A stretch of DNA of 64,000 nt from Bacteroidota bacterium (GTDB taxonomy: Bacteria > Bacteroidota > Bacteroidia > Bacteroidales > Lentimicrobiaceae): NCBI GenBank assembly GCA_009773515.1, contig WSXX01000022.1, forward strand, positions 24,100-88,099. The letters are read 5' to 3'. Below are positions 50,588 through 58,533 of this stretch, in pieces. The translations under genes and the position numbers were made by a program. The notes below the pieces were generated by a model. It did no database searches, was not told the origin of the DNA, and saw only the letters and a list, made by a program, of their open reading frames with translations. The first letter of the stretch is position 1. Every line of letters starts with the position of its first letter.

Positions 50588-53296
50588 ATGAAACGTTTTC
50601 TCCTACTCCTTCTGATATTTAACGGCCTTTTCCTATACTCTTCAGGACAGGGCTTTCTTCACACTTCCGGCAAAAAAATTGTAAACGGAAACGGTGATGA
50701 AGTGATTATTCGTAGTATAGGCACCGGAAACTGGCTGCTGCAGGAAGGCTACATGATGAAATCATCAGATGTTGCCGGCACACAATCTGCCTTCAGGCGA
50801 AAACTTGTTGAAACCATAGGTGAAGAACGCACCGTTGAATTTTATGAGGCCTGGCTTGATAATCATTTTACCAGAACGGATGTTGACAGCATGAAAGCCT
50901 GGGGATTTAACAGTGTAAGGGTGGCCATGCACTATAAATGGCTTACACTTCCCATTGAAGATGAACCGGTTGCCGGACAGGACACCTGGCTCGAAGATGG
51001 TTTTGTTCGCCTCGATAGTCTGCTCGACTGGTGCGGCGACAATCAGATGTATCTTTTTCTCGATATGCACGGAGCTCCGGGCGGACAAGGAAAAGATGCA
51101 AATATCTCGGATTATGATCCCACAAAACCTTCGCTTTGGGAAAGTGCTGAAAACCGTCGTAAAACAGTCGCTTTATGGGCAAGGCTTGCCGAACGTTATG
51201 CCAACGAACCATGGATTGGTGGTTACGACCTGATTAATGAACCTAACTGGGATTTGCCTGGCGGTACCCTGCTCCGACAATTGTACGGCCAAATAACGAC
51301 AGCCATTCGTGCTGTGGATCAGAATCATATGATAATTATCGAAGGAAACTGGTTTGCCAATGATTATACCGGACTTACACCTCCATGGGACGACAATATG
51401 ATTTACAGTCCTCATAAATACTGGAATTACAATACACAGAATGAAATTAACTGGATGATCAATCTGCGAAATACATGGAATATCCCGATCTGGCTGGGCG
51501 AAACAGGCGAAAATTCCAATTCATGGTTCACCGATCTGATTGCGCTTCTTGAACAAAATGACATTGGTTGGTCGTGGTGGCCGGTTAAAAAAGCAGGTAT
51601 TAATAATGTATTGCAGGTTCCTGAAAGTGTTACGTACAACAATCTGATGAATTTCTGGAAAAACGGGACACCGTTTATGACTGCCGATCAGGCTTATGCT
51701 GCAGTGATGGAATGGGCCGACAATCATAAAATTGAAAATTGCGAAGTAAAACGCGATGTCATCGATGCCATGATACGCCAGCCATTTTCAAACGAAACTC
51801 TTCCGTTCAGGATTTATTATCCGGGTGAAGCGATCAATGCAGTAAATTACGATCTTGGCCGGAGCTCATTTGCTTACCGCGATAGCGATTCAGCAAATTA
51901 CCACCTGAGCACAGGCACTTTTACAAACTGGAACAAAGGTTGGGCTTACCGCAACGATGGCGTGGATATTGAAAAATGCACCGATGCCTTTCCCGGCGGA
52001 AATGGATTCAGTGTTGGCTGGACAGAAGCCAACGAATGGATGCAATATACCTTCGAAGCCGATACTGCAGCTGCATACACCCTTACTTTCCGCTCAGCTT
52101 CCAACAATACACCAGCCGGAATTGTAAAACTGAATGTCAATGGCGTGGATGTCACCAGCCCGCACACTTTACCTTCCACCGGAGGATGGGCTACCTGGAA
52201 TTCTTCAACGGTAAACGGGGTTATCTTGCCTGCTGGTCAGAGTAAAATCAGGTTGATGATTGATAAAAGTGGTTCCAACATAAACTTGTTTAGTTTTACC
52301 AATCCTGTTTCTGTTGCTTCGGTTCCTTTCACTTTTATTACAGCTGAAACATCAACATCAGGAACCGAAATAATCCTAACCCTTAACAAAGGTGTAACCA
52401 CACTATCAAATGTTCCTGCTGATTATCTGGTTACTTCCAACGGAATCACAATCGGTGTTTCTGATGTTGCCCAGCATCCTGAACATCCGCAGAAACTGAT
52501 AATTTTCCTTTCATCAGCCATCGATTTCGGGCAAACAATACGACTCAGCTACAGCGGAACTTCGGTGCAGAACGGTGAAGCTTTTCTTGAAGCTTTCGCT
52601 GATAAAATTGTGAAAAATAATCTTCCCAAACGGTTTACGCTTCCCTCAAAAATCCAAGCTGAGGATTTCTATTTCAACAATGGTTTTCAGTTTGAGGACT
52701 GCACCGATACCGGTGGCGGTCTGAACATCGGTTATGCCAATAACGGTGACTATATCGATTATCTGATCAAAGTACCTGAAGCCGGAGAATATCAGATTTT
52801 ATTCCGCATTGCATCCATTTATTCAAATGGAAGAATCAGCATCAGGGCTTCAAGCGGTGATGTGTTTCAAACTTACGGCACATTTAATGTAGCTTCCACA
52901 GGAGGATGGCAAACCTGGCAGAATCAGAGTATTCGGGTAAATTTACCCGCCGGGAACCTTACATTCCGCCTTTATTCGGTTGCCGGAGAGTATAACATCA
53001 ACTGGATTGATATTGCCAAATCAACAGGAATAAATGATAATAAAACCAAAGGCTCTCTGAAAGTCTATCCAAATCCCGGGAAAGGAATTTTCAGGTTTGA
53101 AACCGATGAATTGTTGCACGGTGATCATAGCCTGATGGTTACTGATATGACCGGACGACCGGTTTTCAGCAAAGAATTTACCGGACTGGCTCACAATGAT
53201 CTTCAACTCGACCTGAGTCACCTGGTGGCCGGTTTGTACTTGATTCAGCTGAAAACGCGCGATAAATTGCTTGATACAAGGTTGTTGATTCAGTAG
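50588..53296 (+). CDS. Secreted GH5 glycoside hydrolase with two CBM6 domains, T9SS
   Basis: This 902-residue protein has a signal peptide (MKRFLLLLLIFNGLFLYSSG), then a GH5 catalytic domain (residues ~22-385). Acid/base Glu218 is in GYDLINEPNWD and nucleophile Glu305 in WLGETGEN. A CBM6-like domain (~425-575), a SwmB-like beta domain (~585-680), a second CBM6 (~690-815, KIQAEDFYFNNGFQFEDC) and a T9SS type A domain (KVYPNPGKGIFRF) follow. It is a secreted glucanase or mannanase; CBM6 often binds xylan or beta-glucan. The substrate is not proven. Confidence 0.93.
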   Translation: MKRFLLLLLIFNGLFLYSSGQGFLHTSGKKIVNGNGDEVIIRSIGTGNWLLQEGYMMKSSDVAGTQSAFRRKLVETIGEERTVEFYEAWLDNHFTRTDVDSMKAWGFNSVRVAMHYKWLTLPIEDEPVAGQDTWLEDGFVRLDSLLDWCGDNQMYLFLDMHGAPGGQGKDANISDYDPTKPSLWESAENRRKTVALWARLAERYANEPWIGGYDLINEPNWDLPGGTLLRQLYGQITTAIRAVDQNHMIIIEGNWFANDYTGLTPPWDDNMIYSPHKYWNYNTQNEINWMINLRNTWNIPIWLGETGENSNSWFTDLIALLEQNDIGWSWWPVKKAGINNVLQVPESVTYNNLMNFWKNGTPFMTADQAYAAVMEWADNHKIENCEVKRDVIDAMIRQPFSNETLPFRIYYPGEAINAVNYDLGRSSFAYRDSDSANYHLSTGTFTNWNKGWAYRNDGVDIEKCTDAFPGGNGFSVGWTEANEWMQYTFEADTAAAYTLTFRSASNNTPAGIVKLNVNGVDVTSPHTLPSTGGWATWNSSTVNGVILPAGQSKIRLMIDKSGSNINLFSFTNPVSVASVPFTFITAETSTSGTEIILTLNKGVTTLSNVPADYLVTSNGITIGVSDVAQHPEHPQKLIIFLSSAIDFGQTIRLSYSGTSVQNGEAFLEAFADKIVKNNLPKRFTLPSKIQAEDFYFNNGFQFEDCTDTGGGLNIGYANNGDYIDYLIKVPEAGEYQILFRIASIYSNGRISIRASSGDVFQTYGTFNVASTGGWQTWQNQSIRVNLPAGNLTFRLYSVAGEYNINWIDIAKSTGINDNKTKGSLKVYPNPGKGIFRFETDELLHGDHSLMVTDMTGRPVFSKEFTGLAHNDLQLDLSHLVAGLYLIQLKTRDKLLDTRLLIQ

Positions 53297-53345
53297 GGGA
53301 GGTCCTGAATAAGGATTGCATGGTTTGAAAATTAATCGTTTAGTC

Positions 53346-53373
53346 CTTCGTTCCGATAGCTATCGGAACGAAG
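53346..53373. repeat. Collapsed family A palindrome
   Basis: A perfect 28-base palindrome whose core is GTTCCGATAGCTATCGGAAC. CTTC and GAAG arm ends of family A flank it, without the usual 70-base spacer. It lies ~50 bases after the GH5 stop and may also act in termination. Confidence 0.8.
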
Positions 53374-53423
53374 TGTTTTAGACGTTTAATGCAGCAAAGG
53401 CAGGTCTTTGCAGGCGCGGTTCT

Positions 53424-54011
53424 TTATTTCAACCCCGATTTATTCCTTGCTGATTTCATTCTTTTCGGCCCATACCACAGCCAGAAACCGGTTACGGTGA
53501 AAAGCAGCAGCGAAATGCCCATCAGCGATGTGTAGATAAGTTTAAATACGTTGCTGCCGGTATTCAGATAGTAATCGAGAATTGATCCATCGTGAATCTT
53601 TTCAATGAAGTCTGATCTTCTTTTTTTAATCTGCAGAAGCTCTCCGCTAACACCATCCAGTTGAACTTCATAGAAATGATCGCTGTAGATTAGTTTTATC
53701 ACACCTTTGTCTTTTCGGATGTCTATTCTTTCGGGATCTGCTGCTAAAGCTGGTGAGATGGAATCATGCAGATATTGCTCAGCATTTTTTATCAGGCTAT
53801 CCAGCGGAAGCCATGCCGAGAGCTCAGTTGAGGTACCTTGCCGGGTCTCCGGAAGCAGATAACCACCGCTGTTCTTTTTCCATCCCAGCAATACCCCCGA
53901 AACAGAAATTACCAGGAAAAACAGAAACAGAAACACTGTGGTGTCTCTGTGGATTCGTCTGAAAAGATTAAGTATTCCTGCCTGTTTCTGTCTTTGTCCT
54001 TTTTGTGTCAA
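53424..54011 (-). CDS. PepSY-associated membrane protein
   Basis: This 195-residue protein has an N-terminal helix (TTVFLFLFFLVISVSGVLLGW) preceded by RRIHRDT, a periplasmic PepSY-like part (residues ~60-135) and a C-terminal helix (LMGISLLLFTVTGFWLWYGPKRM). That is the layout of short PepSY_TM proteins, which often accompany iron uptake or ferric reductase systems. No such partner is next to it. It starts with ATG at 54011 and is monocistronic. Confidence 0.85.
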   Translation of the reverse strand: MTQKGQRQKQAGILNLFRRIHRDTTVFLFLFFLVISVSGVLLGWKKNSGGYLLPETRQGTSTELSAWLPLDSLIKNAEQYLHDSISPALAADPERIDIRKDKGVIKLIYSDHFYEVQLDGVSGELLQIKKRRSDFIEKIHDGSILDYYLNTGSNVFKLIYTSLMGISLLLFTVTGFWLWYGPKRMKSARNKSGLK

Positions 54012-54471
54012 TGTATTTAAGTGTAGGATGGTTTATGAATCAAAGTCGTTTAATTAAGTTCTGGTAATTGAAAAGAAAGTGAACAAATATCCTTCGTTTC
54101 CGCTACCAATGACAAATTGTTCGTCTGATCCTTCGACTCCGCTCAGGAGGACATCGTATAGAGTTGATAACGTGTGCATTAAAAAGAATCATTACTGACC
54201 AAACACGAATGTCACACTGAGCGGAGTCGAAGTGTTTCAAAGCTTGATTTAACTGTCATCTCCGCATTATGCTCAAATTTTTTGAGTGCAAACTCAGGAT
54301 GACTGTCAGTCTAAGCAGAAACGAAGACATATTTTCCTAATTAAACGACATAGGAGTATGAACTGATTTCACAGGAGTTTTTTGCCTGTTGAGTGTGCAA
54401 ACTTAATACAAAGTCAAATACACACTTTGGTTTTTCTTAGCCGGACTGCTGTATTGCTCACAAAATCAATT
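54012..54471. repeat. Family A element and unassigned sequence
   Basis: 54118-54238 is a family A element: CTTCGACTCCGCTCAG (54131-54146) and its exact reverse complement (54217-54232), again 70 bases apart, with a spacer similar to the one at 4007-4076. The rest shows nothing recognisable. Confidence 0.75.
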
Positions 54472-57018
54472 TTAAGCAGAATTTCTTCCTGCATTTATGT
54501 TTCCGTACAACGATCGGGTAACCAGTTTCTCATATGCTTCCTTATTTTCAGAGTTTTCACTGATTTTCTGAAGAGCATATTGCTGAATTACCAGCAGGGG
54601 CAGGGCAATTTTTTCGCGTATTCTGATCGAACCTTTTGCCACCGGTTCTTCTTCCATAAGTTCGGTGTATCCTGAAATGAGCAGCAACATTTCTACCGAA
54701 AGCCTGTATTCATCATACAGGATTTGCCAGAAATCGCTGTATTCCGGATCTTCTTTAATGTAAGAAGTCAGATCAAAGTTGCATTTTGATAACGACATCA
54801 TGCTGTTAAGGATCAGGGCTTTGAAAAATGCCACTTCCTTGAAGAGTGTTTTAAGTCCTTCAAGTTTTCCCTCACCAACCATTTGCTGAATGGCAGTGCC
54901 GGTTCCAAAATATCCGGGAACATTTTGTTTTAGCTGACTCCATGAACCCACAAACGAAATTGCCCTGAGATCAGCCAACTCAAGTTTTGATTTGCTGCCC
55001 CGTTTTCCGGGTCTGCTGCCAATGTTCGCTTTGCCGTAATATTTCAGCGTGCTTTTGTTTTCGAGATAGGGGATGAACTTATCATGTGCTTTCAGACTGC
55101 CGTATTTTACATAGCTGAGTTCAGCCATTTCTTCAAGCAGTGCTCTCAGATCATCCGGTATATCATGTTTCCCTTCAGCAAAACTGTTCGATAATCCTGC
55201 AGTCAGAAGCTGTTCGCAGTTGTGTATGAATTTTTCCTTTGTTGCGTAGGTGCTTGTAATGGTCTGACCCTGAATGGTGAGTTGAATTTCATGGTTGGAA
55301 ATTTTCCGGCTCTGGGCGGCATAAAACCTATGAGTCTTGCCTCCGCCGCGGGCAGGAGGGCCACCCCGTCCATCAAAGAAAATGGCTTTTATATTGTTTT
55401 TGTCGCAAACTTCCGACAGAATTTCCTTGGTTCTGAAAATTGACCAGTTGGCCCTGAGATATCCGCCATCTTTGGTGCCGTCAGAGTAGCCCAGCATTAT
55501 GGTTTGTTTGTTGTGGCGTTGTGATACATGCGCCCGGTATTCCGGAATGCTGAACAACTCCTGCATCGTCGCCTCTGAAACCCGCATTCCTTCCATGGTT
55601 TCAAAAAGCGGGATGATGTCAAATGTAATTTTCTGCTCATCCCAGCCACACCATCTGAAAAGTGCGTAAACAAAAAGCACCGAGTAAATATCTTCAGAAT
55701 TGCTTATGATGTATCGGTTACAGCCTTCTTCACCATTCTTGATTTGAATGCTGTTGAGTTGCGAAATATTGAGAATGGTATCTTTTATAAGTTCATCTTC
55801 GTAATCGGCGGCATTCAGGCTGAACTTTTTGTGAAGAAGTAACTCAGTCAGTTCATCTTTTGTCAATTCTTCAAGTCCGGATGAAATGATGCCTTCACGT
55901 TTCAGAATTTCCTCAACAGCTTTGCGATGTATGCTGCTGTCCTGGCGGATATCAAGACTTGCAAAGTGGATGCCGAATATGTTTACTTTATCTATCAGTT
56001 TTTCAAGGTCTTTCAGGTAAAGTCCGTGGTAATTGTTGATGATGAGTTGCCTGATTTCAGAAAGCGGGTTTATAATTTCTTCCCATTTTATGATCTCAGC
56101 AGGATTGAACATTGCCTTGTAAAGTTTTTCTCTGAGCAGATCAAGCGGTTCCTCAACTGCCCTGAAAGTGAGTTTTTGCTGGAGATTTTTTACATCCTGA
56201 TAATAACATTTCATCAATGTCATGCGAAGTTCATCGGCAACATTCATGGTAATGTCCGCAGTTACAAATGGATTGCCGTCCCGGTCACCACCCGGCCAGA
56301 AACCAAGTTTTATAATGTTCGGATTGCTGAAATTTTTGTTTCCGGTATGCTCCTTTATTGATCCGTAGAGATCGCCAACGGCATCGTAATACATATTTCG
56401 CAAAAAGTAAATGATGTTACGTGCTTCATCAAGCGGCGTTGGTTTTTTCGAATTGGTCAGCGAGGTTAGTCCAAGTTGCTGAAGAGTCATGTCAATTTCG
56501 TTGATCTTGTTTTCCTCTATCAGATTCCGGAGTGTGCTGATAATGTCGAGCACTGCTGGTGGATAAAACTGCGTTGGATGTGCTGTAAATACGATGCGTG
56601 CACTAAAAGTCGAGAGTTTTTCGGAGATGCTGCTCCAGTTTTTCTTGCTGTCAACCAATTGAAAAAAGTCTTTCACCAGAAGGTAATTGCCCAGGTCGCG
56701 GAGCTCAGAAAATGCTGCATCTTCCACACTGTCGAATAATACTACCTGACGTTCAACGTATTGAATTACCCTGAACATAAATTCAATCTTCTCCTTTTCA
56801 TCCTGAATATCAGTAAAACTGCTGAAAAAAGAATCAAGTATATCTTTCGGATGACGACCTTTTTCAAGTTCCTGTTTGCACTGCTGATAAAGCACCGGAA
56901 TCAGTATGCCGATCTTGCTGTCCTTTCTGTAAGGCAGGTTCAGAAATATGCTGTTGAATATATTAAATTTGTTGTGGACTGATTTTTCAAATGCCTCAAC
57001 TCTTTTTGCTTGTTTCAT
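54472..57018 (-). CDS. ppc: Phosphoenolpyruvate carboxylase
   Basis: This 848-residue protein makes oxaloacetate from PEP and bicarbonate. The catalytic His147 is in FTAHPTQ (TAHPTE in many relatives). The second signature GYSDGTKDGGYLRANW and the glycine-rich loop FFDGRGGPPARGGG are complete, and the C-terminus ends in NINAGRNSA as PEPC proteins do (NxxAAGMRNTG type). In anaerobic Bacteroidota it feeds the reductive branch to fumarate and succinate. TAAATTTG at 57042-57035 lies 16 bases upstream. Confidence 0.94.
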   Translation of the reverse strand: MKQAKRVEAFEKSVHNKFNIFNSIFLNLPYRKDSKIGILIPVLYQQCKQELEKGRHPKDILDSFFSSFTDIQDEKEKIEFMFRVIQYVERQVVLFDSVEDAAFSELRDLGNYLLVKDFFQLVDSKKNWSSISEKLSTFSARIVFTAHPTQFYPPAVLDIISTLRNLIEENKINEIDMTLQQLGLTSLTNSKKPTPLDEARNIIYFLRNMYYDAVGDLYGSIKEHTGNKNFSNPNIIKLGFWPGGDRDGNPFVTADITMNVADELRMTLMKCYYQDVKNLQQKLTFRAVEEPLDLLREKLYKAMFNPAEIIKWEEIINPLSEIRQLIINNYHGLYLKDLEKLIDKVNIFGIHFASLDIRQDSSIHRKAVEEILKREGIISSGLEELTKDELTELLLHKKFSLNAADYEDELIKDTILNISQLNSIQIKNGEEGCNRYIISNSEDIYSVLFVYALFRWCGWDEQKITFDIIPLFETMEGMRVSEATMQELFSIPEYRAHVSQRHNKQTIMLGYSDGTKDGGYLRANWSIFRTKEILSEVCDKNNIKAIFFDGRGGPPARGGGKTHRFYAAQSRKISNHEIQLTIQGQTITSTYATKEKFIHNCEQLLTAGLSNSFAEGKHDIPDDLRALLEEMAELSYVKYGSLKAHDKFIPYLENKSTLKYYGKANIGSRPGKRGSKSKLELADLRAISFVGSWSQLKQNVPGYFGTGTAIQQMVGEGKLEGLKTLFKEVAFFKALILNSMMSLSKCNFDLTSYIKEDPEYSDFWQILYDEYRLSVEMLLLISGYTELMEEEPVAKGSIRIREKIALPLLVIQQYALQKISENSENKEAYEKLVTRSLYGNINAGRNSA

Positions 57019-57034
57019 AAACGATTGATTTTTG

Positions 57035-57042
57035 CAAATTTA
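57035..57042 (-). promoter_or_regulatory. -7 element of ppc
   Basis: TAAATTTG on the minus strand, 16 bases before the ppc ATG. Confidence 0.4.
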
Positions 57043-57129
57043 GTACTTTGAGCGGCTTACTGGTAATCCTGGAATACCCTTGGTAAAAGTTAAACAATTA
57101 AATAACGAAAAAGGATTTGTGGAAGTGCA

Positions 57130-57240
57130 TTGACAAATAGCACACGGATGACGCTGATACGACGGATAATCACTGATAAGATTAAAAAATCCGTGAAAAC
57201 CTACTTTAATCAGCATCATCTGGTGTGCCATGTAAACCGC
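57130..57240. repeat. Two-armed dispersed repeat (family C-like)
   Basis: Arms GCACACGGATGACGCTGAT (57138) and ATCAGCATCATCTGGTGTGC (57210) are near-complementary, with AATCCGTGAAAA between. It resembles the family C units. Confidence 0.6.
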
Positions 57241-57248
57241 AGATGTCT

Positions 57249-57821
57249 TTACCCAATCTCAATATTGTATTTTGCAAGCAAGCCCAATGCGCCTTCAGCC
57301 GAAAATCTTGCTTTCTTAATTCTGTTTCGCTCAGGGTCAAGAATTATGTTGATTGCAGTTCTGAAATCAGTTTTTTCAAGCAAAGTATGAAAAAATACGG
57401 CATTGTACAGGTTGCATTTGTCGAAAACTGCCATGGTCAGATCTGCTTCTGTAAAGTCGGCTTCTTTCAACGAGCAGTCAACAAACCTGGTTTTTTTCAT
57501 CGCTATTTTCAAAAATGAAGTATAATCCAGATTACAGCTTTTGAAATTTACTGAGAACAGAAAGTTGGAACATTCGCTGAAACTTACGCCCAGTAGTTTG
57601 CAGTTTGTAAATTCAACACTCTTTAATCCCGAGTTGCCCATCTTTGCCATCGAGAAATTGCAATCGTTGAAGCTGCAATCCGAAAAGTTATTGTTTGATA
57701 AATCACTTTTTGTGAAGTTGCAATTCAGGAAGGTGCATTTGATAAATTTTCGGTGTTGAAGTTCCTTTTCGGAATAATCGATGTTCTTAAATTCTTTATC
57801 CTCGTGAAATATTGTTTCCAT
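57249..57821 (-). CDS. Pentapeptide-repeat protein
   Basis: This 190-residue protein is built largely of A(D/N)LxX-type pentapeptides (FIKCTFLNCNFTKSDLSNN, KEADFTEADLTMAVFDKCNL), which fold as a right-handed square helix. It lacks membrane segments and a signal peptide, so it is cytosolic. Some relatives mimic DNA and protect gyrase, but most have unknown roles. Confidence 0.85.
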   Translation of the reverse strand: METIFHEDKEFKNIDYSEKELQHRKFIKCTFLNCNFTKSDLSNNNFSDCSFNDCNFSMAKMGNSGLKSVEFTNCKLLGVSFSECSNFLFSVNFKSCNLDYTSFLKIAMKKTRFVDCSLKEADFTEADLTMAVFDKCNLYNAVFFHTLLEKTDFRTAINIILDPERNRIKKARFSAEGALGLLAKYNIEIG

Positions 57822-57907
57822 GGGTCGCTGTTTTTTCTTTCATTGAGAGCATTTAAGTGATTCTTTCGGGATAAAAATCACCATTTCAATTCTTTTACCC
57901 TCCCCAT

Positions 57908-57930
57908 CCCTCCCTAAGAAACAGGGAGGG
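57908..57930. other. GC-rich hairpin
   Basis: CCCTCCCT (57908-57915) / AGGGAGGG (57923-57930) with a seven-base loop, just after the DinB-like stop on the minus strand. There is no T run, so terminator function is doubtful. Confidence 0.45.
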
Positions 57931-57938
57931 GGTGCATC

Positions 57939-58427
57939 CTACTTCTGATTGATCAGTTCCTCAATTTCATTCAAGTGAAGTCTGACATGTTCCAGGTAAT
58001 GATTGATCATTGATTTGAGCGAAACCTTTTGGTTTAATGCCGTAATCCACTCATTGCTGAGTTTTTCGGCATTTACCTGATTGATCACATGTATGATATG
58101 CAGGTTGTAGAATTTCCAGAGCTGTACCAGATTGTACCAGTTTTCTTCCTGATATTTCTGAATAGCTATCCATCGGTCATTGTTTCCATTGTTGGCATAA
58201 TCCGGAAAGATCAATGGATCAGGCTGATACTGAAGATGAATGATCCGGTGGGTGTTGTTGGAAACAGAATCGATCAGATGCCCGGTAATTTCTCTGATGC
58301 TTCGGTTCTGTGAATTGCGCCGCCCGGAAATTACTTCATCTTCAAGGGACAATAATCTGGGTTCCCAGACTGTAATCAGTTGAAGCAATTCCTGATTGTT
58401 TGCCTCAAATTCATGTGTTTGTTCCAT
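57939..58427 (-). CDS. DinB-like four-helix protein
   Basis: This 162-residue helical protein has the DinB-superfamily histidine triad pattern: SIREITGHLIDSV, NLHIIHVINQV and NHYLEHVRLHLNEIEEL. Such proteins are metal-binding and include thiol transferases of unknown substrate. It lies just after gcvP on the same strand (106-base gap). Confidence 0.82.
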   Translation of the reverse strand: MEQTHEFEANNQELLQLITVWEPRLLSLEDEVISGRRNSQNRSIREITGHLIDSVSNNTHRIIHLQYQPDPLIFPDYANNGNNDRWIAIQKYQEENWYNLVQLWKFYNLHIIHVINQVNAEKLSNEWITALNQKVSLKSMINHYLEHVRLHLNEIEELINQK

Positions 58428-58533
58428 TGGTTTGTTCTCTGGAAGCCTTGTGCATTCAAAAATTTAGCCTGAATCCCCAACATATTTCTATGCTGTGATG
58501 CAGGCTAAAATGGGTTAAATCGTGCGTTGCAGT

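Noticed and set aside
53346..53373. Palindrome after GH5 as an intrinsic terminator
   Set aside because: It is a member of the dispersed repeat family; a T run is weak. A terminator role is possible but not specific.
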